Below are positions 1 to 10,300 of a stretch of DNA of 64,000 nt, in pieces. Every line of letters starts with the position of its first letter. The stretch's first letter is position 1. A program made the position numbers and the translations under genes. The notes under the pieces were generated by a model, which was not told the DNA's origin, made no database searches, and saw nothing but the letters and a program-made list of their open reading frames with translations. This DNA comes from Cohnella sp. GbtcB17 (lineage in GTDB: Bacteria; Bacillota; Bacilli; Paenibacillales; Paenibacillaceae). The stretch lies in assembly GCF_019091135.1 (NCBI RefSeq), contig NZ_JAGXJW010000001.1:174885-238884 (forward strand), in the 5' to 3' direction.

Positions 1-464
1 TTGCAGCACGACAACAGGTCCTTCAGCCAGTCGGCCTTGAAAGCTGTCATATCGATCTCCCGGCCTTCAGGCGGGAGATGCTTCGCTGGAAGCTCGGTAG
101 GTCCGTCGAACAGAGCGCCGCTGGACACGACGACGGACAGCGTCCGTTCGGGATGAAGGGCAAGCATGTCCAGCGCCACGAATGAACCGAGCGACAGCCC
201 GACCAGATGCGCGTTGGCGATGCCCATTCGGTCCATCAGACGCTTCAAATCCTCCGCGTGCCCAAACCGCGCGCCAGGAACGGGCATATCGGACAGCCCG
301 TAGCCTCTCATATCGTATCGAACCACATCGTATTCTTGCGCCAATAGCTTGAATTGAAAATCCCACATGCGGCGGTCCACCGAATGGGCATGAATGAGGA
401 CGACCGACTCGCCCGAGCCTTCCCGCTCCGCGTATAATTCCGCTTCTTCGACAGAATAGCGCAT
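1..464 (-). CDS. alpha/beta hydrolase, N-terminal part (runs off left edge)
   Basis: The minus-strand frame opens with ATG at 464 behind a good AGGTG ribosome-binding site and stays open to the window edge (about 154 residues seen). It shows the N-terminal half of a classical alpha/beta-hydrolase: VVLIHAHSVDRRMW (oxyanion-loop strand), DMRGYGLSD after the next strand, and the nucleophile elbow GLSLGS (GxSxG) near residue 92. The acid and His of the triad would lie outside the window. The family covers esterases, lactonases and haloperoxidase-like enzymes, so the substrate cannot be named. It is divergent from the GH43 gene, with a 215-bp gap that holds that gene's promoter. Confidence 0.85.
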   Translation of the reverse strand, partial: MRYSVEEAELYAEREGSGESVVLIHAHSVDRRMWDFQFKLLAQEYDVVRYDMRGYGLSDMPVPGARFGHAEDLKRLMDRMGIANAHLVGLSLGSFVALDMLALHPERTLSVVVSSGALFDGPTELPAKHLPPEGREIDMTAFKADWLKDLLSCC

Positions 465-582
465 GCCGTTTCACCTCGCGTTTTCAATATCTCTAAGCCT
501 AACAAATCGTTCCGAACGACGGAACGCAGAAATTGAAGAGGAATTGGCAAGTTTTTAGGCAAACATTGACCGCCTCAAAAGA

Positions 583-647
583 TGTTAAAAAACTGAACAT
601 CTGACTAAAGAACCTTCACTCTCGACGAGCTGCAGCGATGATAAGCT
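583..647 (+). promoter_or_regulatory. activator-type promoter of the GH43 gene (A-tract boxes plus -10)
   Basis: Box 1 GTTAAAAAAC has its A-run starting at 587. Box 2 GACTAAAG has it at 608, 21 bp later. The -10-like TAAGCT is at 642-647, 34 bp after box 2. No TTGACA-like -35 is present. The same geometry recurs upstream of 2470, 11106, 17462 and 20038. Confidence 0.6.
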
Positions 648-679
648 GAAGTCAAGAAAAGTTCGAAAGGAGTCTGACG

Positions 680-2245
680 ATGATTCGCAATCCCGTGCTG
701 ACAGGCTTTAATCCCGATCCGTCCATCATTCGGGTCGAGGACGACTATTATATGGCGGTGTCCACCTTCGAGTGGTTCCCGGGCGTCGGTATCTACCATT
801 CCCGAGATCTGGCGAATTGGCGCCTTCTCACATACCCCCTGAACCGCATATCCCAGCTCGACCTGAGAGGGGATCCCAGCTCCGGCGGCGTCTGGGCGCC
901 GGCGCTCTCCTATCATGACGGTGTTTTCTATTTGCTGTATACGGATGTCAAAGCCAGGAGAGGCGCTTTTAAGGATCTGCATAATTATGTGGTGACAGCC
1001 AATAACATCGAAGGGCCGTGGTCGGAGCCGGCCTATCTGCATGCGCGGGGCTTCGACCCGTTCCTGTACCATGACGACGACGGCCGCAAATGGGTCGCGA
1101 ATATGCGCTGGGACTACAGACCGGGGCGCAGTCGCTTCGCCGGCATTGAGCTGCAGGAATTTTTGCCGGCCGAACGCAAACTGATCGGTCCCGTTAACCT
1201 GATCGCAATGGGTTCCCCGATCGGCGTGTCGGAGGGACCGCAGCTGCTGAAGCGGGACGGATGGTATTATCTGCTGCTCGCCGAAGGAGGCACCGGTTAT
1301 AATCATGCGGCTACGATCGCTCGCTCACGCAGTCTGCTTGGTCCCTATGAATACGATCCGCACTCGCCGCTTATGACGACCGTGAACGATCCGGCGCATC
1401 CGCTGCAGAAGGCCGGGCACGGCTCGCTTGTCGAGACGCAGAGCGGCGAATGGTACATGGCGCATATTTGCGCGAGGCCGTTGCCGGGAAGACGCCTGAG
1501 TCCATTGGGCAGAGAAACCGCCATCCAGCGCGTGGAATGGACGGATCAAGGCTGGCTTAGACTGGCGGGAGAGGGCAAGCTTCCGGCGCTCGAGGTACCT
1601 GCGCCGCGTATGGCGCCTCATCCTTGGCCGGCGAAGCCGGTCAAAGACGACTTCGATACGCAGAAGCTGGGCATCGACTTCCAAAGCCTTCGTATTCCGA
1701 CGGACAATGTCTGGCTCAGCCTGTCCGAGCGTCCGGGCTATTTAAGACTGCGTGGACAAGAATCGCTGGCTTCCTGGAATCGTCAGAGCCTGATCGCACG
1801 TCGCCTGCAGCATTTTAGCGCTGAGGCCGAGACCTGCCTTGAGTTTGAGCCGAATCACTTCAATCAATGCGCGGGACTGGTCTGCTACAGCGACGAGTCG
1901 GACTATTTTTATTTGCGGATCGGCTATGACGAGACGAACGGCAGACATGCCCGGGTAGTAACCTGTAAATCAGGCAACTACGAGGAGGCGGAGGACAGCG
2001 TTCCTCTTGCAGATCGCCGCTGTTATTTAAAGGCCGTATTCGATCACGACCGTCTGCAATTCAAGATATCCCTCGATGGAGCAGCATGGACAGATATAGG
2101 TCCCGAGCTCGACGCGGGACAGCTCGCAGACGACTACGAGGGCAAGCTAGGCTTCGCGGGCACGATGATCGGCATGTGCGCGCAGGACCTGTCCGGCACG
2201 ATGAAGCATGCGGACTTTGATTATTTCTCATACAGAGAGATCTAA
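680..2245 (+). CDS. GH43 beta-xylosidase (XynB-like)
   Basis: This 521-residue glycoside hydrolase family 43 protein probably removes xylose from the non-reducing ends of xylo-oligosaccharides in the cytoplasm, since no signal peptide is seen. The five-bladed propeller fills residues 1-300. The expected catalytic residues are visible: general base D13 in GFNPDPS, the pKa-modulating D126 in FDPFLYHDDDG, and the acid E185 in SEGPQLL. A C-terminal beta-sandwich (about 325-520) matches the accessory domain of Geobacillus-type XynB, as does the total length. ATG 680 follows AAAGGAG. It is a single-gene unit between its own promoter and a hairpin at 2272. A related arabinofuranosidase activity is possible. 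Confidence 0.92.
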   Translation: MIRNPVLTGFNPDPSIIRVEDDYYMAVSTFEWFPGVGIYHSRDLANWRLLTYPLNRISQLDLRGDPSSGGVWAPALSYHDGVFYLLYTDVKARRGAFKDLHNYVVTANNIEGPWSEPAYLHARGFDPFLYHDDDGRKWVANMRWDYRPGRSRFAGIELQEFLPAERKLIGPVNLIAMGSPIGVSEGPQLLKRDGWYYLLLAEGGTGYNHAATIARSRSLLGPYEYDPHSPLMTTVNDPAHPLQKAGHGSLVETQSGEWYMAHICARPLPGRRLSPLGRETAIQRVEWTDQGWLRLAGEGKLPALEVPAPRMAPHPWPAKPVKDDFDTQKLGIDFQSLRIPTDNVWLSLSERPGYLRLRGQESLASWNRQSLIARRLQHFSAEAETCLEFEPNHFNQCAGLVCYSDESDYFYLRIGYDETNGRHARVVTCKSGNYEEAEDSVPLADRRCYLKAVFDHDRLQFKISLDGAAWTDIGPELDAGQLADDYEGKLGFAGTMIGMCAQDLSGTMKHADFDYFSYREI

Positions 2246-2271
2246 ACTAAAGGGGCCTTGCGCCTTCCATT

Positions 2272-2322
2272 TTAAAGAAGACATCGGCCGAAGGTGTGGG
2301 GCGGATGTCTTCTTTAAGTTTA
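2272..2322 (+). terminator. terminator-like hairpin after GH43
   Basis: A perfect 14-bp inverted repeat (ttaaagaagacatc at 2272-2285 and its complement at 2304-2317) is separated by an 18-nt loop and followed only by a weak T stretch. It starts 27 bp after the GH43 stop codon. Confidence 0.65.
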
Positions 2323-2353
2323 TCTCGCTGCCGCAGCTGCATGTGCCATGCGC

Positions 2354-2417
2354 CTTAAAAAACCGCGATCTAAGCTTAAAAAGCTTCATTCAAGGCGCTT
2401 CCGCCGCATGGTAGAGT
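2354..2417 (+). promoter_or_regulatory. activator-type promoter of the first ABC transporter operon
   Basis: Box 1 CCTTAAAAAAC has its A-run starting at 2357. Box 2 GCTTAAAAAGC has it at 2378 (21 bp spacing). The -10-like TAGAGT at 2412-2417 lies 34 bp further. The stretch between is GC-rich and has no -35 consensus. Confidence 0.65.
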
Positions 2418-2469
2418 TAACGCATGCCAACGAAAAGCACCACAATAACTGGAAAAAGGAGGAAGCGCC

Positions 2470-3441
2470 TTGAAAGAATCTGCACTCATCCAGGCTCCGG
2501 CTGCCACGGCCGCGACCGAGAAAAAAAGAGGCACTTTCCGAACCGAGATTCGCAGAAACGGGCTGCTGTACCTGCTGACGCTGCCCGGAATCTTGCTCAT
2601 ATTCGTGTTCTCTTACTTGCCGATGGGCGGCATCGTCGTCGCTTTCCAGAACTTCAACGCAATCAAGGGAATCACGGGCAGCGAATTCGTCGGCTTCAAA
2701 AACTTCTCGTTTTTCGTCGAATCGCGCGAAGTGCTCCATGTCATCTTCAATACGCTGTATCTGAACGCGCTTTTCATTTTGTGCGGCACGCTGGCTTCCG
2801 TCGGAATTGCCGTCATGTTTTCGGAGCTTGGCGGCAAGTGGTTCAAACGAATCGTTCAGTCGCTGGTCACGCTTCCGAATTTTCTCTCGTGGACGGTCAT
2901 CGCGATGTTCGTGACCGCGCTACTGTCAAGCGACAACGGCATGTTGAACAAGTGGCTCGAGGCATTCGGCATCGCCCCGATCGCTTATTTTAACGAGCCT
3001 CATATGTGGCCGTGGATCCTCGTGCTGATCAAGGTATGGCAGGGGGCGGGCTTCGGATCGATCGTATACCTCGCGACGATCACGGGCATCAACCCTGACA
3101 TTTACGAATCAGCTTCGATCGACGGCGCGAGCCGCTGGGAGAAAATCCGCTTCATCACGCTGCCGCTGCTGAAGCCGACGATCATCCTCATGATCCTGCT
3201 TGCCATGGGCGGCATCTTCTACGGCGACTTCGGCATGATCTACGCGCTGGTCGGCCGGAACGTCATGCTGTACCCGACGACCGATGTCATCGACACATAT
3301 GTCTACCGGGCGTTGATGGATCTGGGCGATATGGGCATGGCGGCCGCGGTAGGCGTCTTCCAATCCGTCATCGGCTTCATCCTTGTCGTCACGGTCAATC
3401 AACTCGCGCGCAGATTCAGTCCCGATTCGGCGCTCTTCTAA
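2470..3441 (+). CDS. sugar ABC transporter permease, LplB type
   Basis: This is one of two inner-membrane subunits of a carbohydrate importer (323 residues). Hydrophobic segments start near residue 35 (LLYLLTLPGILLIFVFSYLP) and recur through the protein. The cytoplasmic EAA loop that contacts the ATPase is seen as YESASIDGASRWEKI near residues 212-228. The PLPMGGIVVAFQ-like N-terminus is typical of the LplB/YtcP-partner family of Bacillales. The start is TTG at 2470 behind AAGGAGG. It is co-transcribed with the next permease (24-bp gap) and the binding protein. No ATPase gene lies in the operon, as is usual for this family, which shares an MsmX-type ATPase encoded elsewhere. Confidence 0.9.
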   Translation: MKESALIQAPAATAATEKKRGTFRTEIRRNGLLYLLTLPGILLIFVFSYLPMGGIVVAFQNFNAIKGITGSEFVGFKNFSFFVESREVLHVIFNTLYLNALFILCGTLASVGIAVMFSELGGKWFKRIVQSLVTLPNFLSWTVIAMFVTALLSSDNGMLNKWLEAFGIAPIAYFNEPHMWPWILVLIKVWQGAGFGSIVYLATITGINPDIYESASIDGASRWEKIRFITLPLLKPTIILMILLAMGGIFYGDFGMIYALVGRNVMLYPTTDVIDTYVYRALMDLGDMGMAAAVGVFQSVIGFILVVTVNQLARRFSPDSALF

Positions 3442-3465
3442 TCTTCGACGAAAGCTGGTGCAGCC

Positions 3466-4347
3466 TTGATCAAGGAAAGCCAAGGAGACAGAATTCTCAA
3501 AGCCGTCATGTACGTCATTCTGACTGTGTTCGCCGTCTATTGCGTAACACCTTTTCTATCCGTCATCAGCAGCTCGCTGACGTCGGAGGGATCCATCTTG
3601 CGCGACGGATACTCCATCATCCCGCGAGCGTTCACGCTGGACGCCTACAAGCTGATCTTTAAGGACGCGACGATCTATCGTGCCTACGGCGTGACGGTGT
3701 TCGTGACGATCGTCGGCACCGCGCTTGCGATGCTTGTCACCTGCGCGCTGGCCTACCCGCTGTCGATCCGCGCCCTGAAGTACCGCAACGGCATTAACTT
3801 TTACGTGTACTTCACGATGCTGTTCCACGGCGGTCTCGTCGCCAATTACCTGCTCATCTCCAAATACCTCGGCATGCGGGATTCGATCTGGGTGCTGATC
3901 ATCCCGGCGCTGGTCAGTCCGTGGAATATGTTCCTCATGCGGAATTTCTTCAAATCCGTCGACGAGTCCCTTGCTGAGTCCGCGAAGATCGACGGCGCGA
4001 ACGACTTGTATATCTTTTTCAAGATCGTGCTGCCGATCTCGCTTCCCGCGCTGGCCACGGTCGGACTCTTCTACGCCATGGGATTTTGGAACAAGTGGTT
4101 CGAGGCCATGCTGTTCATCTCGGACGAGCATAAATTCCCGCTGCAATATCTGATCATGCGCATCATGAACAATGCGGAATTCGCCAATCAGCTGTCCTCG
4201 CAGATCTCGCTGCCCAACTACGTCGTTCCGACGTTGACGACGCGGCTTGCGACGACGGTCGTGACGATCGGACCGATCATTTTCATCTATCCGTTCCTGC
4301 AGAAGTACTTCGTCAAGGGCCTCATGGTGGGCGCCGTTAAAGGTTGA
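3466..4347 (+). CDS. sugar ABC transporter permease, LplC/YtcP type
   Basis: This second permease (293 residues) is the partner of the preceding LplB-like subunit. It has an N-terminal membrane segment (VMYVILTVFAVYCVTPFLSV), about six hydrophobic segments, an EAA motif SLAESAKIDGANDLYIFFKI near residues 168-187, and the family-typical C-terminus ending FVKGLMVGAVKG. The TTG start at 3466 is chosen because it is the first start after the upstream stop with a GGTG-type ribosome-binding site; the site is weak. Its substrate is unknown, but the enzyme genes that follow suggest oligosaccharides released by the lyases. Confidence 0.9.
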   Translation: MIKESQGDRILKAVMYVILTVFAVYCVTPFLSVISSSLTSEGSILRDGYSIIPRAFTLDAYKLIFKDATIYRAYGVTVFVTIVGTALAMLVTCALAYPLSIRALKYRNGINFYVYFTMLFHGGLVANYLLISKYLGMRDSIWVLIIPALVSPWNMFLMRNFFKSVDESLAESAKIDGANDLYIFFKIVLPISLPALATVGLFYAMGFWNKWFEAMLFISDEHKFPLQYLIMRIMNNAEFANQLSSQISLPNYVVPTLTTRLATTVVTIGPIIFIYPFLQKYFVKGLMVGAVKG

Positions 4348-4433
4348 TTCCGGCTAAATTCGCCGTCTCACGGCGGCGGTTTGGTATAGATGCACGACAA
4401 TAAAAGGCACGACAATACAAGGGAGGTAACAAA

Positions 4434-6095
4434 ATGAAAGGCAATCGAACAAGCAAGGTGAAAGGGCTTTCATTGCTGGCGCTGTCCACGGCGCTGACAG
4501 CTTCGCTAGCCGCCTGCGGCAACGACGGCAACAACGGCAACGGAAACAATGCCGGCCCGAGCGGGTCCGGATCGAGCGCGTCCAGCAGCGCGGCGACCCA
4601 GGCGGCAGGCGGCGTGGATACGTCCAAACCCGTCACGCTAAAGGTCATGCTGTTCGGCGACAAGCCGGTCGACATGGACAAGGTGCTGCAGAAATTCGAA
4701 GCCGATACGAAGGATACGATCAATACGAAGCTCGATATCGAGTGGAATCCCAACGCGGACCACAAGCAGAAGCTCACGCTCAAAATGACTTCCGGCGAAG
4801 CGGTCGATGCCGCGTTCGACGCGCCGTGGATGTCACTCAACCAGAACGTGACGCTCGGCTATTATCAGCAGCTCGACAAATACTTCAACAACGACGAGTA
4901 CCCGGGGTTGAAGAAAGCTTTCTCCGAGGATTTCCTGAACGCGAACAAAATCAACGGGCATATCTATTCCATTCCGCTCACCAATGCTTTCTACGATATC
5001 GACGTCGTTTACATCCGCAAGGATCTGCGCGAGAAATACGGCATGGAGCCGATCCAGAGCTACGAGGACCTGCAAAAATACCTGGACAACGTCCAGCAGA
5101 ACGAGAAGGGCATGATCCCGTTTGCTTTGAAGGGAGACCGCGGTTTCTACAAGCTGTTTAATCTCGAGGACAAGATCACGAACGCCAAATTGATCGCCGG
5201 CACGAGTCCCGGATTCTACGTCTATCTGTCCGAAGACGGCAAGAAGGTCATCGGCGCCACGACGCTCGGCGACGACGCGTCCAAGTACGCGAATCTGCCG
5301 GCTCCTTACACGGATCCGTACTACTTCTATCCGCAATACGACAAGGCGGTGGAGTGGAACAAATACGTGCAGAAGGACGTGCTCTCCGAGAAGGATCCTT
5401 CCATCCTGTTTGTCGGCGGCAAGTCGGCAGCCAACGAAAGTACGATCAATGGCGCGGCGCAGATTCGCCAACGACTGAAGTCCGCTTTGCCAAACGCCGA
5501 TATTGAGGCATTTGTTTACAATTCGCGAATGCGCAACATGGAGCCCGGCGCCATTGGCACGGATTATAAAGCCTGGAACGACATCGTGATTCCGGTCACC
5601 TCGAAAAACGCGGACCGGACGATGAAGTTCTTCGACTGGCTGTTCAGCAGCCAGGAAAACCATGACCTGCTTGAATTGGGCATCCAGGGCGAGCATTGGA
5701 CGCCGGACGGCGACCGCTACTACAAGATGACGGACAAGACGTCGAACTACATCTTCCCGACGTACGAGATGACCTGGACGCCGACGATGTCCCGCATCAA
5801 CGGCGACAACGACGAAGCGACGCTGAAGCTGCTGGATTATCAATCGAAGGAAGATACGTACTATCTGCAGCCGCTGTCGGGCTTCACGTTCAACGTCGAG
5901 CCGGTCAAGTCGGAGCTTGCAAAGCTGTCGCCTATCGCCGCCCAGTTCGACCCGGTATTCAAGAGCGGTCTCTCCAAAGACTGGAAGGAAACGGCGACGA
6001 AAATGAACAAGCAAATGGCATCCTCGGGTCTTGAGAAGGTCCGCCAGGAACTGATCAATCAGGTTCAGGCGTTCCTGGATGCCGGTGGTAAGTAA
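4434..6095 (+). CDS. extracellular sugar-binding lipoprotein of the ABC importer
   Basis: This 553-residue solute-binding protein is anchored to the outer face of the membrane. The signal sequence ends in a lipobox SLAAC with lipidated C28, followed by a Gly/Asn/Ser-rich linker (about 29-62). The mature part (KPVTLKVMLFGDKP...) and the long length fit the LplA/YtcQ-like family that pairs with LplB/LplC permeases. ATG 4434 follows GGGAGGT. The 86-bp gap after the permease may hold a partial attenuator, but the order permease-permease-binding protein fixes its role as substrate receptor. Confidence 0.92.
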   Translation: MKGNRTSKVKGLSLLALSTALTASLAACGNDGNNGNGNNAGPSGSGSSASSSAATQAAGGVDTSKPVTLKVMLFGDKPVDMDKVLQKFEADTKDTINTKLDIEWNPNADHKQKLTLKMTSGEAVDAAFDAPWMSLNQNVTLGYYQQLDKYFNNDEYPGLKKAFSEDFLNANKINGHIYSIPLTNAFYDIDVVYIRKDLREKYGMEPIQSYEDLQKYLDNVQQNEKGMIPFALKGDRGFYKLFNLEDKITNAKLIAGTSPGFYVYLSEDGKKVIGATTLGDDASKYANLPAPYTDPYYFYPQYDKAVEWNKYVQKDVLSEKDPSILFVGGKSAANESTINGAAQIRQRLKSALPNADIEAFVYNSRMRNMEPGAIGTDYKAWNDIVIPVTSKNADRTMKFFDWLFSSQENHDLLELGIQGEHWTPDGDRYYKMTDKTSNYIFPTYEMTWTPTMSRINGDNDEATLKLLDYQSKEDTYYLQPLSGFTFNVEPVKSELAKLSPIAAQFDPVFKSGLSKDWKETATKMNKQMASSGLEKVRQELINQVQAFLDAGGK

Positions 6096-6123
6096 TAATC
6101 AAGTCAAAGCACGGAATATCGAG

Positions 6124-6150
6124 GCCGCCGGACACCGTTCCGGCGGCTTT
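6124..6150 (+). terminator. intercistronic GC-rich hairpin
   Basis: gccgccgga (6124-6132) pairs with tccggcggc (6139-6147), followed by only three T. It may lower expression of the downstream hydrolase relative to the binding protein rather than end transcription fully. Confidence 0.5.
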
Positions 6151-6228
6151 CCGATCGCCAGACAGGCGACCTGCATGAAATATCCTGCTGGGTGATTTTA
6201 AGACAGTCCTGGAAATGAGGAGACGACC

Positions 6229-7287
6229 ATGACGCAAGCGGATGCTTATTTGGATAGGATGTACGAGCAAGCCTTGGCGCGGCATCAACAGCGAGCCGAA
6301 GGAGAGCATGCCGAAGTCCGCAGAATGAGGCTCCGCGGCTTTTTGCGCGACGCGATCGGTTCGTTCCCGCGAAGCGCCGGCGCCGAGCCGTCGCTGCTCG
6401 AGCGCGTCGACTGCGGCAGCTACGTACGGGAGCGGGTGCTGCTGTCCGGCGTGGATGGCATGGATTTCGCCGCCTATGTGCTCGTCCCGAAGGAGCTTAA
6501 GGGCAGGGCGCCTGCGGTGCTCGCCATCCACGGCCACGGGTACGGAAGCCGGGAGATCGTCGGGCTGACGCCAGACGGCTCGCCGGATGACGGCGAGCCG
6601 ACTTGCCACCGCCGCTTCGCCCTGCCGCTCGTGGAGCGGGGGCTGATCGTGATCGCGCCGGACGTGCTCGGATTCGGCGAACGGCGTCTCGCCGAAGACA
6701 TGGACAAGGATCCCCGCGCGAGCAGCTCCTGCTACAAGCTGTCTACCTCGCTGATGATGTACGGGAAGACGTTGACCGGCCTCCGCGCGGCGGAGCTGGC
6801 GGCCTCGCTCGATTACTTGGCGTCGCGCGCGGACGTCGACCCGCACAGCATTGGCGCGATGGGCTTCTCCGGCGGGGCGCTGCTCGCCTGGACTTGCGCA
6901 GCGCTTGACGAAAGGCTGCGCGCCGTTCTGCTCACCGGGTTCCCCGGCACCTACAAAGGAACGATCCTGTCGGTCTTTCACTGCGTGGACAACTTTACGC
7001 CCGGCATGCTCGCGGAGGCCGAGCTGCCCGAGTGGATCGGGCTGCTCGCCCCGAGGCCGCTCTTCATCGAGTCCGGTTCGGACGATCCGATCTTCCCTTC
7101 CACGTCGGCGCTCGAAGCGGTCGCCGAATTGGAGCTTCTGTACCGCAGGGCGGGGGCCGAAGAGCGGCTGGCCTGGGACGTATTCCCCGGCGTCCATGAA
7201 GTGAGCGGCCGGCTCGCATACGATTGGCTGCACACGACGCTGTTCGCCCTGTCGGACCCTGTCGCTTCCGATTCCTCGCAGTCCTAA
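6229..7287 (+). CDS. alpha/beta hydrolase, possible carbohydrate esterase
   Basis: This 352-residue cytoplasmic alpha/beta hydrolase has a visible triad: nucleophile S214 in GFSGGA, acid D285 or D286 in ESGSDDPIFP, and H323 in GVHEVSG. HGHGYGSR near 101-108 supplies the oxyanion region. The size and N-terminal extension resemble the Abhydrolase_7 / acetyl-xylan-esterase-like group common beside glycosidases in Paenibacillaceae. A deacetylase or other esterase acting on imported oligosaccharides is the likely role (inference). ATG 6229 is preceded by GAGGAGA. It lies 20 bp upstream of the heparinase-like gene, so the two are probably co-translated. Confidence 0.75.
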   Translation: MTQADAYLDRMYEQALARHQQRAEGEHAEVRRMRLRGFLRDAIGSFPRSAGAEPSLLERVDCGSYVRERVLLSGVDGMDFAAYVLVPKELKGRAPAVLAIHGHGYGSREIVGLTPDGSPDDGEPTCHRRFALPLVERGLIVIAPDVLGFGERRLAEDMDKDPRASSSCYKLSTSLMMYGKTLTGLRAAELAASLDYLASRADVDPHSIGAMGFSGGALLAWTCAALDERLRAVLLTGFPGTYKGTILSVFHCVDNFTPGMLAEAELPEWIGLLAPRPLFIESGSDDPIFPSTSALEAVAELELLYRRAGAEERLAWDVFPGVHEVSGRLAYDWLHTTLFALSDPVASDSSQS

Positions 7288-7306
7288 CAAGGAGGATCTT
7301 CGTTTC

Positions 7307-10300
7307 ATGAACACGTATGCTCACGAAAAAGAGAGTGCAATCGATCTGCTGGATTGGATGCAACGTTCCTTCAGAACGGGGGCTCCGTCCGAAGGAGCGG
7401 CGTTCGGGCTGGCTGACGGGATCGAGCTGCATTATCCCGGCGCCGCCGGTCCGAACCACTGGTATTTGCATGGCTTTGTGCCGTGCAACGACTTTTCGGC
7501 CGACCTAAGGGACTGGGCGTTCGTCACGATGGATATACATTCGCCGTCCGAGATTCAACTCGTCTTGACCGTAGATATCGGATATCTGGTCGACCGCAGC
7601 CCGCAGCCGGAGGAGGTCCGATGGATGTTCGCGCAGGTGTATGTCGTTTGCCGCGGCGACAAGCGCGTATCCATACCGCTTCGCGCGTTCGACGATCTGG
7701 CTGCGCAGTCGGGCCATTGGAAATTCATACGGGCCGTTCGCGTCCGCGGCGAGGCGGAGGACGGAGATGCATCCGCCGTCCAATTGCAAGGCTTCCGGTT
7801 CGAACGCCGGCAGGGCCTGCTCCTCACCGCGCCCGTCCGTTCGCGTTCGGCCGACGCCGGCAGCGCAGCCGAATACGAATTAACGGTCATCAACTGCGCG
7901 GACGAAGCGCAGGGAGTCGTCTTGTCGCAGAAAAAAGAGGGATGGGAAAAGATGACGGCGAACCTGGCGCCAGACCGCTTCATCTTGGGGCCTGGCGAGA
8001 GCCGCAGCGTACGTCTCGCGGTAACAGTGCCCGAACGGATCGCGCCGGGCGGCTACGAGATGCAGACCATTATCGCGCTGGGCAACGGCGGCGCGGACGC
8101 TGCCGAAGAGGTCGCGTTTACGACGGCGCGCAGTCTTCCGCATCCTTATATCTTGATGACGGAGCCGGAATGGGAGGACGCGCGGAGGAGAATTCAGGCG
8201 GACAGCCGCGCGCAGGCACTGCTCGGGCGCTATATCGAGCGGGCGGAGCAATGGACCGTACCGCCCGTCCATCCCGGGCGCTATATGTTCGAGACGCACC
8301 ATTCCCATGAAGCGCAAAACGCGGCAATCGTCTGGAAGCTGACGGGCGAGCGCCGGTATGCGGAAAAAGCCGCCTTATTCCTGCGCAGGCTGACTGATCC
8401 GCTCGACGGATACGAACGGCGGATGAAGGCTTGCAGCCAGGAACTCGTGCACGAGGGCGAGTTTTTCAAGCATACGGCAGCCGTCTATGACTTGCTCTGC
8501 GAGTCGGATCTGCTGGACGCGGACGACCGTGCGCGGATCGAGAAGGCATTTCGTCTGTATATGGATCTCATCGACTGGGTGCTGCGCGACGGCCGGATCT
8601 CGAACTGGTCATTGGCCGAGCTGGCAGGCGCCGTCTTCTGCGCGCTGGCGCTGCAGGATCTCGAACGAATGAACCGGTTCGTCTTCGGCAGCGGCGGCGC
8701 GCTGGAGCATCTGGCCAAGGGAACGCTCGACGACGGCTGGTGGTACGAATGCTCGGTCGGTTACAACCTGATGGCAGCCGGCTTGCTGACCGAATTGGCC
8801 CAAAGCCTGCGTCCCTGGGGCATCAATCTGATAGATGCATGGGTGCCCGCAAGCTATTACGATCGGGTATCCGCTGGCGACAAGCCGGAGATCGACGGGC
8901 TCGCGCTGGATATCTGGGGACCGAACAAGCGGAATTATCGATCGATCGCCCAGCTGTGGGACAGCCTGCTGCCCTTCGCCGATTATCGCGGCATCGTCTT
9001 CGGCATCAACGATTCGGCGGAGACGAATATGCCGGGCATAGCGCCGAGGGGCTATCTGGATGCCCGCTTCGATCTAGCCTTCTATTTGTACCGCAAGCCG
9101 GAGTACGCCGAACTGCTCGGCAAGTGTCCGCTCGAGGACCGGGACCTGCTGTTCATGCTCCCCGACGAGCCGTCCGAGGAGCCCTACAAGCCGTATCTCG
9201 CTTCCGCGTACGCGGACAATGCCGGCGTCGCGGTCTTGCGCTCGCAGACCGAAGGCCGGCCGCCGCGCGAACGAATCCAGGCCGCCGTCAAATACGGCTC
9301 GCACGGCGGGGCGCACGGCCAGTACGACCGGACCGGACTGGTGTCGCTCATGCGGTACGGGCGCAGTTTGTTCAACCCGGAGAATATTTGGTACAACTAT
9401 CACACGTTCATGTACAAGTTTTACGTGCAAAATTCGATCACGCACAACATGGTGACCGTCGACCTGAAGCTGCAGGACCCTACTGAAGGCAGAGGGCTGC
9501 TGTTCCATGCCGGCAGTCTGTTCCAGGCGTTCGCCGCAGAAAATGAGGCGCGATGGTCGAACCCGCCGTACGGCGGCTGGCGGGTGAACGGCGACCGGAC
9601 GTTCGCGGAGCGTACGTGGAACGAAGGGCGGTACGTGCCGATCCCGCCGGACGCTCCTGCTTATTCCAGCCGCTCGGACTTCACGGAGCCCGTCCTTCAG
9701 CGGCGCCTGACCGTCGTGACGGACGATTATGTCGCGCTCTTCGACTACGCCAGGGGCGACCGGGAGCACGCGTACGATTGCCTGTTCCATTTCAAGGGAC
9801 TCGCGGCGATCGAGGCGCCGGTCCGGCGCGATCTCGGACATACCGCGCAGCTGACGGAAGACCCGCTGAGCAGCGCCCAGTTCGTCACGGACTGCCGTTG
9901 GTACGCGGTCGAAGGGACGACGCGCACCCGCTTCGAGACCGGCTTCGGAGACGGCTACGACAACCGGGCGAACCGGACGGCGTTCAACGAGGACGGTCCG
10001 CTTCATCTGGACTTGTACGCCGCGTGGCCGCCTGCGCGCACGCTGATCGTCGGGACGGAGCCCGAATATCTTCAGGTGGAAAAGCAGCTTGGGTACGAGG
10101 TGAGGGGCGACGGCGGCGAAGCGCTCGCGAGCGGGCAGTTCGGCGCATGGGTGCTCGGCCGGGACGATCTTGACCTGTCCGTAGCAGGCGTGAACCGGCT
10201 GGAGCTTCGCGTACGCGTCGCCGCGGTGCAGGGCGAGCATGGCTTCCCGAAGACGACGGAGAAGTCGGTTTTCTGGGGCGATCCGTATCTGGTCACGGCA

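Noticed and set aside
4833..6014. Long minus-strand frame opposite the sugar-binding protein
   Set aside because: It is an Arg/Val-rich shadow of the plus-strand gene in GC-rich DNA, with no ribosome-binding site and no family resemblance. The same holds for the other long antisense frames at 6055-7314, 12834-14834, 57729-60104 and 60880-62445.
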